DNA from: an uncultured Arthrobacter sp.
GTDB lineage: Bacteria > Actinomycetota > Actinomycetes > Actinomycetales > Micrococcaceae
Direction of reading: 5' to 3'
Assembly: GCA_937873245.1 (NCBI GenBank)
Contig: CALMVY010000127.1
Location: forward strand, 1-19,101
DNA: 19,101 nt
Under the pieces are notes generated by a model, which was given only the letters and a program-made list of their open reading frames with translations, did not search any database and was not told where the DNA came from. Below are positions 7,240 through 14,659 of this stretch, in pieces (the stretch's first letter is position 1; each line of letters begins with the position of its first letter). The translations under genes and the position numbers were made by a program.

Positions 7240-7260
7240 CCCCCATCGACTGCTCCCCAC

Positions 7261-7323
7261 CGGCACCCTCGCCTCACAAGTTCGGCCAGGGAACCCTGCC
7301 GGCGTGGGCCCAGGTGCCGTTTT
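7261..7323 (+). terminator. Possible intrinsic terminator after the KPAR-repeat gene
   Basis: CGGCACC at 7261-7267 pairs perfectly with GGTGCCG at 7313-7319, followed by a short TTTT (7320-7323). The 45-nt interior holds a second small hairpin, CAGGGAACCCTG. The branched shape and short U-run make it only a moderate candidate. It lies between the converging membrane-protein and disA genes. Confidence 0.4.
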
Positions 7324-7376
7324 GAGGGTCCAAAAGGGCGGTTACGGAGCAACCGACGGCGGTCAGCCTGCGGGAA

Positions 7377-8453
7377 TCAGAGGAAGCGGTCCAGCAGGCT
7401 CGCCTCGGCCATCCGGCTCAGGCCCTCGCGGACCGTCCGGGCACGCTGGTCGCCGATGCCATCCACCGTCATCAGGTCATCGATGGTGGCCGCCATCAGG
7501 AACTGCAGGCCGCCGAAGTGGTCCACCAGACGGTCGGCCACGGCCTTCGGCACCGCCTTGAGCCCGGACAGCAGCCGGTAGCCGCGGGGCTGGACGACGG
7601 CGTCGAGGTTTGCCTCACCGCCGGCGAAGCCAACGATCCCGGCGATCTTGCCCAGGTCAATCAGCTCGGTGGGGCCCAGGTTCACGAGTGCTTTGACCGC
7701 CTGGTCGATGTCCTCGGCGGAAGCGTTCGGGCCGGAGTAGTCACGGATGATCACGTCACTGCCAGGGCCCCGGCCGACGGTGAGCTCGTCCAGCTGGAGT
7801 GAGAGGAGCCGGCCGTCCTCGCCGAGTTCCAGCACGTACTGGGAGATCTCCTCGGAAATCCGGCGGACCATCTCCTGGCGCTGCAGCGTCACGGCAACGT
7901 CGCGGACCGTCACCATGGCCTCGATTTCCAGGGCCGACAGGGAACTGGTCACCTGGTCCAGGCGCGAGCGGTAGCGTTCCAGGGTGGCCAGGGCCTGGTT
8001 GGCGCGGGCCAGGACCTTCTCCGAGCCCTCCAGGACGTGCCGGAGCCCGTTCACGTAGAGGGCGATGATCTGCATGGACTGGCTGACCGAGATCACCGGG
8101 ACGCCTGTCTGGATGGCCACGCGCTCGGCGGTCCGGTGCCGGGTGCCGGATTCCTGGGTCTCGATGCTGGAGTCGGGCACGAGCTGGACGGCCGCGCGGA
8201 GGATATTGCTGGCGTCCTTGTCGCAGATGATGGCGCCGTCCATTTTGGCCAGTTCCCGCAGGCGCGTGGGGGAGAAGTCGATGCCGATGTCGAAGCCGCC
8301 GGAACAGATGGATTCGATGGTCCTGTCGATGCCCAGCACGATCAGGGCGCCGGTCCGCCCGCGGAGGATGCGCTCCAGGCCATCGCGGAGGGCGGTGCCC
8401 GGTGCCACTCGGCCCAGTGTCGCCTTGAGTGAATCTTCAGGGCTCCGAGCCAT
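7377..8453 (-). CDS. disA: DNA integrity scanning diadenylate cyclase DisA
   Basis: DisA joins two ATP molecules into c-di-AMP and scans DNA for branched structures. The 357 residues match the length of other DisA proteins. The N-terminal DAC domain shows the DGA motif (residues 72-74, KMDGAIICDKD) and the RHR motif (residues 105-107, GTRHRTAERVA). A long helical linker follows. The C-terminal helix-hairpin-helix DNA-binding part is seen in LMTVDGIGDQRARTVREGL. ATG 8453 is chosen because GAAGGGA lies about 7 nt upstream. The TTG at 8468 that would add five residues has no support. radA, often its upstream partner, is not here; prfC is divergent from it. The leader carries a hairpin and repeats (separate entries). 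Confidence 0.95.
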   Translation of the reverse strand: MARSPEDSLKATLGRVAPGTALRDGLERILRGRTGALIVLGIDRTIESICSGGFDIGIDFSPTRLRELAKMDGAIICDKDASNILRAAVQLVPDSSIETQESGTRHRTAERVAIQTGVPVISVSQSMQIIALYVNGLRHVLEGSEKVLARANQALATLERYRSRLDQVTSSLSALEIEAMVTVRDVAVTLQRQEMVRRISEEISQYVLELGEDGRLLSLQLDELTVGRGPGSDVIIRDYSGPNASAEDIDQAVKALVNLGPTELIDLGKIAGIVGFAGGEANLDAVVQPRGYRLLSGLKAVPKAVADRLVDHFGGLQFLMAATIDDLMTVDGIGDQRARTVREGLSRMAEASLLDRFL

Positions 8454-8472
8454 AGATATTCCCTTCAAAGGT

Positions 8473-8488
8473 GCGGGCTTCAGCCCGC
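8473..8488 (-). promoter_or_regulatory. Hairpin in the disA leader
   Basis: GCGGGC at 8473-8478 and GCCCGC at 8483-8488 form a perfect 6-bp stem with a 4-nt loop. It sits 19 bp before the disA ATG, just upstream of its ribosome site. It could influence initiation or mRNA stability. There is no evidence that it responds to a ligand. Confidence 0.4.
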
Positions 8489-8505
8489 TGGTGCGCCGGT
8501 TTCCT

Positions 8506-8556
8506 GTGTTTTTGCAATGTTTTTGCAGTGTCTAACAGTGTTGCCGGCAGGATCAA
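8506..8556 (-). promoter_or_regulatory. Candidate disA promoter and 11-bp direct repeat
   Basis: On the minus strand TTGATC (8556-8551) is followed after 16 bp by TAGACA (8534-8529), a weak sigma-A-like pair. Just downstream the decamer TGCAAAAACA occurs twice with an 11-bp period, about one helical turn. A second possible -10, TACTAT, lies at 8587-8582. Which box is used cannot be decided from sequence. Confidence 0.35.
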
Positions 8557-8721
8557 AAGTACTCGGTTCCCCGCTCTCACCATAGTAGAGGTAAAGCGGA
8601 CCAACTTCCGCACGGACAAGCCCCAAAGTGGTCCAAAAAGACGCCCGCGGCAGCACTCCGGGAACGCCCCGGCGGACCCCACTCCCGGACCGCACTTTTG
8701 ACCCGCGCTGCGCGTGCCCCG

Positions 8722-8807
8722 GTGCCGCTTCCCTGCACTGCCCAATGCCGCTTCCCTGCACCATCCCCGATGCCGCTTCGCTGCATTGCCTAATGCCGCT
8801 TCGCGGC
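8722..8807. repeat. Degenerate ~23-bp tandem repeat (about 3.7 copies)
   Basis: Units start at 8722, 8745, 8770 and 8793, with lengths 23, 25, 23 and a partial copy. They share the core RTGCCGCTTCSCTGCA, and the last copy runs into a G/C hairpin (8794-8814). It lies in the spacer between disA and prfC and has no coding support. Unit spacing and lack of conserved dyads do not fit CRISPR. Confidence 0.75.
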
Positions 8808-8986
8808 GGCGGCACGGCCTGCGATAAACTTGTGGCCTTGGGGTGCACCGTCTGCCAGCGCCGCATCCCAACGACATCCAGCAGTTCCGCAGAACATCCC
8901 GCGCAACGCCCAAATACCCCGCGCACCAGCCGGATTCCCGCAGCCCCGGGACCGCAACCATTCAAAGCCGCAGCGAAAGTAGCACC

Positions 8987-10600
8987 GTGTCTCAAGAAGT
9001 CCTCAGCCCCGCCCGAGTCCAGGAGATTCACAAGCAGGCGGCCCGGCGTCGGACTTTCGCGGTCATTTCGCACCCCGACGCCGGCAAGTCCACGCTGACC
9101 GAGGCGCTTGCGCTGCACGCGAAAGTGATCGGCACCGCCGGCGCCTCCAGCGGCAAGGCCAACCGCAAGGAGACGGTCTCGGACTGGATGCAGATGGAAA
9201 AGGACCGCGGCATCTCCATCAGCTCCGCGGCACTGCAGTTCGCCTACCGGGACACCGTGATCAACCTGCTGGACACCCCTGGCCACGCGGACTTCTCCGA
9301 GGACACCTACAGGGTGCTGGCCGCCGTCGACTGCGCCGTGATGCTTGTGGACGCCGCCAAAGGCCTGGAAACGCAGACCATGAAGCTCTTCGAGGTCTGC
9401 AAGCAGCGGAACCTGCCCATCATCACCGTGATCAACAAATGGGACCGGCCGGGCCTGGACGCCCTGGCACTCATGGACGAAATCACCGAGCGCACCGGCC
9501 TCCAGCCGATGCCGCTGACCTGGGCCGTGGGCATCTCCGGCGACTTCCGCGGTGTCTGGGACCTGCGCAACGACCGCTTCGCCCAGTTCAAGCGCAACAA
9601 CGCCGGCGCCAACATCGCGCTCACCGAGTACTTCACCCCGGAAGAGGCCGCGGCGAGCCAGGGCGATGACTGGTCCAACGCCGTCGACGAGGCGGGGCTG
9701 GTCATCGAGTCCAACCTTGAGTTCGACGTCGACGCATTCCATGCGGGCAAGGCCACGCCGATCCTCTTCAGCTCCGCCGCCCTGAACTTCGGCGTCAAGG
9801 AGATCCTTGACGCCCTCGTGGACTTCGCCCCGCCGGCCGCCCCGCGGCCCGACGTCGACGGCGCCCCGCGGCCCGTCGACGCACCGTTTGCCGGCTTCGT
9901 CTTCAAGGTCCAGGCCGGCATGAACAAGGCGCACCGGGACCACGTCGCCTTCATCCGGGTCTGCTCCGGCATCTTCGAGCGCGGCATGGTGGTGACCCAG
10001 GGCCGGACCGGCAAGTCCTTCGCCACCAAGTACGCCCAGCAGGTCTTCGGCCGTGAACGCGAGGTCATTGACGAAGCCTTCCCCGGCGACGTCGTGGGCC
10101 TCGTCAACGCCTCCTCACTGCGGGTTGGCGACAGCCTCTTCCTCGAGGAGCCGGTCGAGTTTCCCGCCATCCCGCTGTTCGCCCCGGAGCACTTCCAGGT
10201 GGCGCGCTCCAAGGACCCCAGCCGCTTCAAGCAGTTCCGCCGCGGAATCGAGCAACTGGAGCACGAGGGCGTCATCCAGGTGCTCCGCTCGGACATCCGC
10301 GGCGATCAGGCCCCGGTGCTGGCCGCCGTCGGCCCCATGCAGTTCGAAGTGGTGGAGGACCGCATGGCGCACGACTTCAGCGCGCCGATGCGGCTGGAGC
10401 GCCTGCCCTACTCCATTGCCCGGATTTCGACGGCGGACGCCATGGCGGCGCTCGCCACCGTGCCCGGCGCCGAGGTGCTGCTGCGCTCCGACGGCGAATA
10501 CCTCGCCCTGTTCAACGACGTGTGGGCCCTGCGCCGGATCGAAAAGAACCACCCGGACCTGACCCTGCTGCCAATCGGCACGCACAACCCCGCGAAGTAG
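8987..10600 (+). CDS. prfC: Peptide chain release factor 3 (RF3 GTPase)
   Basis: RF3 is a ribosome-bound GTPase that recycles RF1/RF2 after termination. At 537 residues it is close to the 529 of E. coli RF3. The G1 P-loop is SHPDAGKSTLTE (residues 28-38), the switch region is DRGISISSAAL, G3 is DTPGHADF (96-103), G4 is NKWDRPG (150-156), and an SSAALNFGV motif corresponds to G5. The EF-G-like domain II and the RF3 C-terminal domain follow, for example in QFEVVEDRM. GTG 8987 is chosen because it gives the standard RF3 N-terminus; the ribosome site in front (GAAAG) is weak. It appears monocistronic, with a hairpin directly after it. Confidence 0.95.
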   Translation: MSQEVLSPARVQEIHKQAARRRTFAVISHPDAGKSTLTEALALHAKVIGTAGASSGKANRKETVSDWMQMEKDRGISISSAALQFAYRDTVINLLDTPGHADFSEDTYRVLAAVDCAVMLVDAAKGLETQTMKLFEVCKQRNLPIITVINKWDRPGLDALALMDEITERTGLQPMPLTWAVGISGDFRGVWDLRNDRFAQFKRNNAGANIALTEYFTPEEAAASQGDDWSNAVDEAGLVIESNLEFDVDAFHAGKATPILFSSAALNFGVKEILDALVDFAPPAAPRPDVDGAPRPVDAPFAGFVFKVQAGMNKAHRDHVAFIRVCSGIFERGMVVTQGRTGKSFATKYAQQVFGREREVIDEAFPGDVVGLVNASSLRVGDSLFLEEPVEFPAIPLFAPEHFQVARSKDPSRFKQFRRGIEQLEHEGVIQVLRSDIRGDQAPVLAAVGPMQFEVVEDRMAHDFSAPMRLERLPYSIARISTADAMAALATVPGAEVLLRSDGEYLALFNDVWALRRIEKNHPDLTLLPIGTHNPAK

Positions 10601-10606
10601 CAGCCG

Positions 10607-10624
10607 CCGCCCGCTGCCGGGCGG
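10607..10624 (+). terminator. G/C-rich hairpin after prfC, no U-tract
   Basis: CCGCCCG at 10607-10613 and CGGGCGG at 10618-10624 form a perfect 7-bp stem with loop CTGC, starting 7 bp after the prfC stop. It is followed by GAAAAT, not a T-run, so it fits the U-less hairpins often seen after actinobacterial genes or an mRNA-stabilising end. Confidence 0.45.
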
Positions 10625-10813
10625 GAAAATGGCCGGGCCGCAGGTCTTCCTGAACCGGGAAATCGCGGTACCATAAGTAACCTTGCTAATTATGCGGGCG
10701 CCGGATCTTGACCCATGCCGGTAATTGGACCGATCTGCCTGACGCCATCGGCGGACCCCGCTAAGGACAACGAACACTACTTGACAGAGCTCATTTCAGA
10801 ACCGGCACGAACC

Positions 10814-12196
10814 ATGCCGGCCACCCCGAAGCAGCGTATGGAACCCGGCTATCTGCTGAGCGGGCGCTACCGGATCGTGGACCTCATTGGCCGGGGCAGC
10901 CAATCCTCCGTGTTCCGGGCCTACGACGAACTGCTGCAGCGCGACGTGGCGGTCAAGCTTTTCCGCAACGACGACAACGATCTCGAACAGACCCGCCGGC
11001 AGGGTGAGGAAATCCGCATCCTGGCCGGAATGAGCCACCACGCCCTCGTGACACTGTTCGACGCCGGCGCAGACCTGAGCGACCGGAACGACCCGCTCAC
11101 GTATCTGGTGATGGAGCTGGTTCGCGGGCAGGACCTGCGCCATCGCGGCGCCCAGGGTCCGCTGTCCGCGGCCCACATGGCACTCGTCGGCCACGACCTG
11201 GCGGACGGGCTCTCCTACATCCACCACCATGGCATCGTGCACCGGGACGTCAAACCCGCGAACATCCTGCTCGTGGACTACAGCAACGATGACCGGCGCC
11301 AGCGGGCCAAGCTCACCGATTTCGGCGTCGCCGTCGTCACCCGCAACGGCCCGGTACCGGACGAAGGCGGAACCTCAGGCACCCCCGCCTACCTCAGCCC
11401 GGAGCAGGCGGCCGGCGGCGTGGTGGGCCCGGCCAGCGACGTGTATTCGCTCGGCCTGGTGCTGCTCGAGGGGCTGACCGGGAAGATGGCATACCCCGGC
11501 GCGCCCATCCAGTCCGCCGTCGCACGGTTGCTCCACGACCCGCAGATCCCGGAGGAGCTCGCTCCCATGTGGGTTGCGCTGCTGTCCTCCATGCTGGCCC
11601 GCGACCCGGCGCAGCGCCCCGCGGCGCGCGAAGTGTCGCTTGCCCTGCGCCAGGAAGTCATCAACAGTGCCGCCCGCCACCGCCTGGAGGCCGCCCCCGG
11701 CGCGACCGACGAGGAGGGCCGGATGCGCGCCGTCGAGCGGTACCGGATCCTTGACACCCCGGCGGACGGCGCCTTCGACCGGATCGCGGGACTCGCCGCA
11801 CGGATGTTCTCCGTGCCGGTGGCAATCGTCAGCGTCGTGGACCACGACCGGATCTGGTTCAAGGCCCACCACGGCACCGACGTGACGCAGATCGGCCGTG
11901 ACCCGGGCCTGTGTGCCTCGGCGATCCTGCAGGATGACGTCTGGGTGGTTGAAGACGCCGTCCGGGATCCCCGCACCCTTGCGAATCCGCTGGTGGCGGG
12001 CGAGTTCGGCCTGCAGTTCTACGCCGGCGTCCCGCTGCGCACGCCGGACGGCCACAACCTGGGCACGTTCTGCATCCTGGACCGGGAGCCGCGGCAGTTC
12101 AGCGCCGACGACGTCCGGGCGCTGCAGGATCTGGCCGCGATCGTTATGAACGACCTGGAGATGCGGCTGCAAAGCCGGATGGCGATCGCCAGCTAG
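10814..12196 (+). CDS. Ser/Thr protein kinase with C-terminal GAF domain
   Basis: A soluble Hanks-type kinase joined to a GAF sensor. In the 460-residue form, the Gly-rich loop is LIGRGSQSSVF (residues 25-35), the ATP lysine is in VAVKLF (Lys48), the catalytic loop is HRDVKPANILL (Asp145), DFG is at 169-171, and the activation segment is GTSGTPAYLSPEQ. The kinase domain ends near residue 285. A GAF domain starts at about residue 305 (ERYRILDTPADGAFDRIAGLAARMF) and includes VDHDRIWFKAHHG and AGVPLRTPDGHNLGTFCILD. No transmembrane or PASTA part is present, so it acts in the cytoplasm, and the GAF part probably senses a small ligand or mediates contacts. ATG 10814 is preferred over ATG 10715 because the 33 extra codons have poor third-position GC; neither has a strong ribosome site. 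Its target is unknown. Confidence 0.88.
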   Translation: MPATPKQRMEPGYLLSGRYRIVDLIGRGSQSSVFRAYDELLQRDVAVKLFRNDDNDLEQTRRQGEEIRILAGMSHHALVTLFDAGADLSDRNDPLTYLVMELVRGQDLRHRGAQGPLSAAHMALVGHDLADGLSYIHHHGIVHRDVKPANILLVDYSNDDRRQRAKLTDFGVAVVTRNGPVPDEGGTSGTPAYLSPEQAAGGVVGPASDVYSLGLVLLEGLTGKMAYPGAPIQSAVARLLHDPQIPEELAPMWVALLSSMLARDPAQRPAAREVSLALRQEVINSAARHRLEAAPGATDEEGRMRAVERYRILDTPADGAFDRIAGLAARMFSVPVAIVSVVDHDRIWFKAHHGTDVTQIGRDPGLCASAILQDDVWVVEDAVRDPRTLANPLVAGEFGLQFYAGVPLRTPDGHNLGTFCILDREPRQFSADDVRALQDLAAIVMNDLEMRLQSRMAIAS

Positions 12197-12286
12197 CGCC
12201 GGCGCTGCTTCACGCCGGCGCTGCCTAGCGCCTGCGCTGTCTAACGCCGTCGTTGTTTAACGCCTGCGCTGTTTAACGCCGGCCGG
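12194..12286. repeat. 16-bp tandem repeat array bridging two converging genes
   Basis: Five full 16-bp units start at 12194, 12210, 12226, 12242 and 12258, with a partial sixth from 12274. The units follow TARCGCCKGCGCTGYY with scattered changes. The first contains the perfect palindrome AGCGCCGGCGCT, and later ones are decayed versions. The kinase TAG stop is the first three bases of unit one, and the pucR-like TAA stop (complement of 12273-12275) sits at the join of units five and six. The array may act as a two-way transcription stop built from repeated short stems, which is an inference. Confidence 0.8.
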
Positions 12287-13475
12287 CGTGGAGCGCCAAT
12301 TCCAGTTCGAACCGCGCCTTCGGATCCTCCAGGGTGTCGCCGAACAGCTCGCGCAGCTGTGCCGCCCGGTAGCCTACGGTCTGCGGGTGGATGCCGAGCT
12401 CCGCCGCGACCGGGGCGCGCTGGCCCCAGTGCCGCAGCCAGGACAGCAGTGTCTCCGCGAGCCGCTCGCGCTGAGCCGGACGCAGCCCTTCCAGCGGCGC
12501 CAGGCGGCGGTTGGCAAGTTCGGCGATGGCGGAGGGCTCTGCACCGAGGATCACCTCGGCCAGGTGGTCATCGGCCCAGATCGGCGGATCCTCCGGCCCG
12601 TCGCGGGGCGGCAGGACCGAGGCTGCGAGCACCGCCAGCCGCAGCGAATCCGGGACCTTCTCCCATCCGCCTGCCGGCCCGACGGCGGCCCCGCGGCCCC
12701 GCAGCGCCTTCTCCAGGTCCGTCCGCGCGGACTGGGACTTCCGCGCCGGAACCAGGGCTACGGCGTCGGTCTCGCGTTCGATCACCAGCGTTCCCGGCCC
12801 CAGCCGGAGCCGCAGCCCCGCGGACCGGTCCACCGGCAGGGTCACCACCACCATCCGTTGCGGCAGGGACCAGTCCGCCATCGCGGCCGTCTGGCGCAGG
12901 GCCGCCTCATCGGCCTGTCCCAGCAGCAGCAGGTCCAGCAGTTCGGTGCGCCGGCGGTCCACCGCCCCGGCGCGCTCAGACTGTTCGAAGGCATACGCCT
13001 CGGCGCTGACCGCCGACAGCTCGTCGATGTAGGCCAAAATGGATTCGCCCAAATCCACCACCACGGTCTGGCCCAGATGGTGTTCCACGGACACCCGGGA
13101 CATTTCGCGGAAAGTCACGCGGGCCCCCATCCGGTAGGCGCTCAACAGAGCATCCATGCTCCGGCCCTGCCGGAATTCGCCGCTCCCCAGCCCTGCCACG
13201 AGTTGCCTGCTTTCCTCGGAAAGGGCGGGCAGCCGGGTCCCCGGCAACTGCAGGAAGCGGTCCAGGGCGGCCGCCACACCGCGGCGCAGCCCGCGCCCAA
13301 AGCGGCCTTCGATCGGCCTGGCGTAGGCCGGCACGAGCTGCGGCACGGCGTCGATGATGGCCTCGACGATGCCCGGCATCATCGGCCGCAGCACGTCGCT
13401 GACCTCGCGCGGCAGGGCTAGCCACGGGGGGTCGTAGGCGGGGGAGCCGGGGGTGCCGGCCGGGGAAGTGTTCAT
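12273..13475 (-). CDS. PucR-family transcriptional regulator
   Basis: A 400-residue regulator. Its C-terminus is the PucR-type helix-turn-helix, LAETLLSWLRHWGQRAPVAAELGIHPQTVGYRAAQLRELFGD in two parts around residues 338-380. The N-terminal half is an all-helical sensor-like region (for example GRSMDALLSAYRMGARVTFREM), common in actinobacterial members of this family. The middle is a degenerate nucleotide-cyclase-like (GGDEF-like) region. The start is ATG 13475 with only a weak ribosome site. It is divergent from the ferredoxin-reductase/desaturase operon, with 100 bp between the start codons that hold a long inverted repeat. It therefore probably controls that operon and itself. The effector is unknown; a fatty-acid-related ligand would fit the context but is speculation. 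Confidence 0.85.
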   Translation of the reverse strand: MNTSPAGTPGSPAYDPPWLALPREVSDVLRPMMPGIVEAIIDAVPQLVPAYARPIEGRFGRGLRRGVAAALDRFLQLPGTRLPALSEESRQLVAGLGSGEFRQGRSMDALLSAYRMGARVTFREMSRVSVEHHLGQTVVVDLGESILAYIDELSAVSAEAYAFEQSERAGAVDRRRTELLDLLLLGQADEAALRQTAAMADWSLPQRMVVVTLPVDRSAGLRLRLGPGTLVIERETDAVALVPARKSQSARTDLEKALRGRGAAVGPAGGWEKVPDSLRLAVLAASVLPPRDGPEDPPIWADDHLAEVILGAEPSAIAELANRRLAPLEGLRPAQRERLAETLLSWLRHWGQRAPVAAELGIHPQTVGYRAAQLRELFGDTLEDPKARFELELALHAGRR

Positions 13476-13506
13476 GAGGCTGATTCCGTAAAGTTGTTGC
13501 GGGGCG

Positions 13507-13549
13507 ATAGTTTCTTCACCACGATCGTATGCCTTGGGTGAAGAACTAT
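13507..13549. promoter_or_regulatory. Long inverted repeat, candidate operator between pucR-like gene and desaturase operon
   Basis: The left arm ATAGTTTCTTCACC (13507-13520) and right arm GGTGAAGAACTAT (13537-13549) are reverse complements apart from one extra T. The 9-bp core is perfect, and the half-sites lie about 30 bp apart, near three helical turns. The right arm covers the expected -35 position of the desaturase promoter (its -10 is at 13564). The left arm lies just past a TACGAT box (13529-13524) that could be the regulator's own -10. Binding of the regulator would block both, so a repressor or autoregulator site is inferred. Confidence 0.6.
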
Positions 13550-13563
13550 GACCCTGTCTGACA

Positions 13564-13575
13564 TAAGATTAATGG
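13564..13575 (+). promoter_or_regulatory. -10 box of a probable leaderless desaturase-operon mRNA
   Basis: TAAGAT (13564-13569) is a good -10 hexamer and ends 6 nt before the ATG at 13576, placing the start of transcription at or next to the A of the start codon. No ribosome site precedes this ATG, which agrees with a leaderless message. The -35 region is poor. Confidence 0.5.
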
Positions 13576-14646
13576 ATGATCCGGCTCCGTAAGCTGGCGC
13601 GCGCCGCATCTCTACTGACCACCCCACTAGCTCCAGAAGACATTCTGTCGCTGTTCAATCCTGTGTTTTCTGCCCGCCAGTTGCGCGGCGTAGTCACCCG
13701 GGTGGTTCCAGAAACGGCCGATTCCGCCACCATTTTCTTCCGTCCCGGCCGCGGCTGGCAAGCGCACCTTGCCGGCCAGTGGGCCCGTATTGGCGTCGAA
13801 CTCGACGGCGTCCGCCACTGGCGGTCGTACTCGCTCAGCGCCCCCGCCGGCAAGGACCCGGCCATCACCGTCAGCGACATGGGTGCCGTGTCCGGCACCC
13901 TCGTGCGCGACACCAAACCCGGTGACGTGCTGTTCCTGGCTCCGCCGCAGGGCGACTTTGTCCTCCCCGAGCACCCGCGGCCCCTGCTGATGCTCACTGC
14001 CGGCAGCGGCATCACTCCGGTCATGTCCATGATCCGCACCCTGGTCCCGCACCGCCCGGACTCCGACGTCGTCCTCATCCACACCGCCCGGACCCCCGCC
14101 GACGCCATCTTCCGCGAGGAACTGGCCGAACTGGCGGACCAGTTCCCCAACTTCCGCGTCATCCACTGGTTCACGGGCGAACGCGGCCGGCTGGATTTCA
14201 GCTCCACTGCGGGAGTTGAGCAGCTTTGCCCGGACTGGCGCCAGCGCGCCGCCTACGCCTGCGGCCCCGAAAGCTTCCTGGACGACGCCGAGGCGCTCTG
14301 GGAGGCGGAGACCGCAACTGCCGAACCGTCAGAAGCCACCCTCACCATTGAGCGCTTCAGCACCAAGCTTGCCGGCGGGGAAGGGCACGACGGCGGCCTG
14401 GTCACGTTCGAGGCGTCGGACCGCGAAGTCGAAGCCGACGGCGACACCCCGCTGCTCGACGTCGGCGAAGACGCCGGCGTCCTGATGCCCAGCGGCTGCC
14501 GCATGGGCATCTGCCACAGCTGCCTTATCCCCCTCCGGGCCGGCCAGGTCCGTGACCTGCGCACGGACGAAGTCCACGGCGAGCCCGGCCAACTAATCCA
14601 GACGTGTGTTTCGGCAGCCGCCGGACCCGTTAACCTCGACCTCTGA
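13576..14646 (+). CDS. Ferredoxin reductase-like flavoprotein with C-terminal 2Fe-2S domain (desaturase electron donor)
   Basis: A 356-residue three-domain oxidoreductase that moves electrons from NAD(P)H through FAD to a 2Fe-2S centre. The FAD site is RSYSLS (83-88), the NAD(P)H site includes TAGSGITPVMSM (141-152) and YACGPESFL (227-235), and the plant-type ferredoxin cluster uses C-x4-C-x2-C (Cys308, 313, 316) plus Cys344. The layout and position next to a fatty-acid desaturase match M. tuberculosis Rv3230c, the electron-transfer partner of DesA3, from memory. The desaturase gene begins 13 bp later, with its ribosome site overlapping this stop codon. The start is ATG 13576, probably leaderless. 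Delivery of electrons to the neighbouring desaturase is inferred from context. Confidence 0.9.
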   Translation: MIRLRKLARAASLLTTPLAPEDILSLFNPVFSARQLRGVVTRVVPETADSATIFFRPGRGWQAHLAGQWARIGVELDGVRHWRSYSLSAPAGKDPAITVSDMGAVSGTLVRDTKPGDVLFLAPPQGDFVLPEHPRPLLMLTAGSGITPVMSMIRTLVPHRPDSDVVLIHTARTPADAIFREELAELADQFPNFRVIHWFTGERGRLDFSSTAGVEQLCPDWRQRAAYACGPESFLDDAEALWEAETATAEPSEATLTIERFSTKLAGGEGHDGGLVTFEASDREVEADGDTPLLDVGEDAGVLMPSGCRMGICHSCLIPLRAGQVRDLRTDEVHGEPGQLIQTCVSAAAGPVNLDL

Positions 14647-14659
14647 GGAGTACCAACGC

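Larger units (their letters stand above)
8454..8986. other. Divergent spacer between disA and prfC
   Basis: This 533-bp stretch has no supported gene. Its disA side (8454-8610) is A+T-richer and holds a leader hairpin, a direct repeat and promoter-like boxes on the minus strand. An imperfect inverted repeat (GGACCAACTT 8598-8607 with AAGTGGTCC 8626-8634) follows. The middle (8722-8807) is a degenerate tandem repeat. The prfC side has a TAAACT box at 8825-8830 but no convincing -35. The prfC reading frame stays open upstream to 8843, but that part is Arg/Pro/Ser-rich with no domain match. Confidence 0.5.

Noticed and set aside
8722..8807. CRISPR array
   Set aside because: The repeats are degenerate and contiguous with no unique spacers, and no cas genes are nearby. 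The same holds for 12194-12286.
8843..8986. Upstream extension of prfC
   Set aside because: The extra 48 residues are Arg/Pro/Ser-rich with no match to RF3; GTG 8987 gives the normal N-terminus.
10781..10786. TTGACA, a perfect -35 hexamer before the kinase start
   Set aside because: No acceptable -10 hexamer is found 16-18 bp downstream, so it is probably chance.
10715..10813. Longer kinase start at ATG 10715
   Set aside because: The 33 codons have low third-position GC compared with the rest of the gene. Kept only as an alternative.
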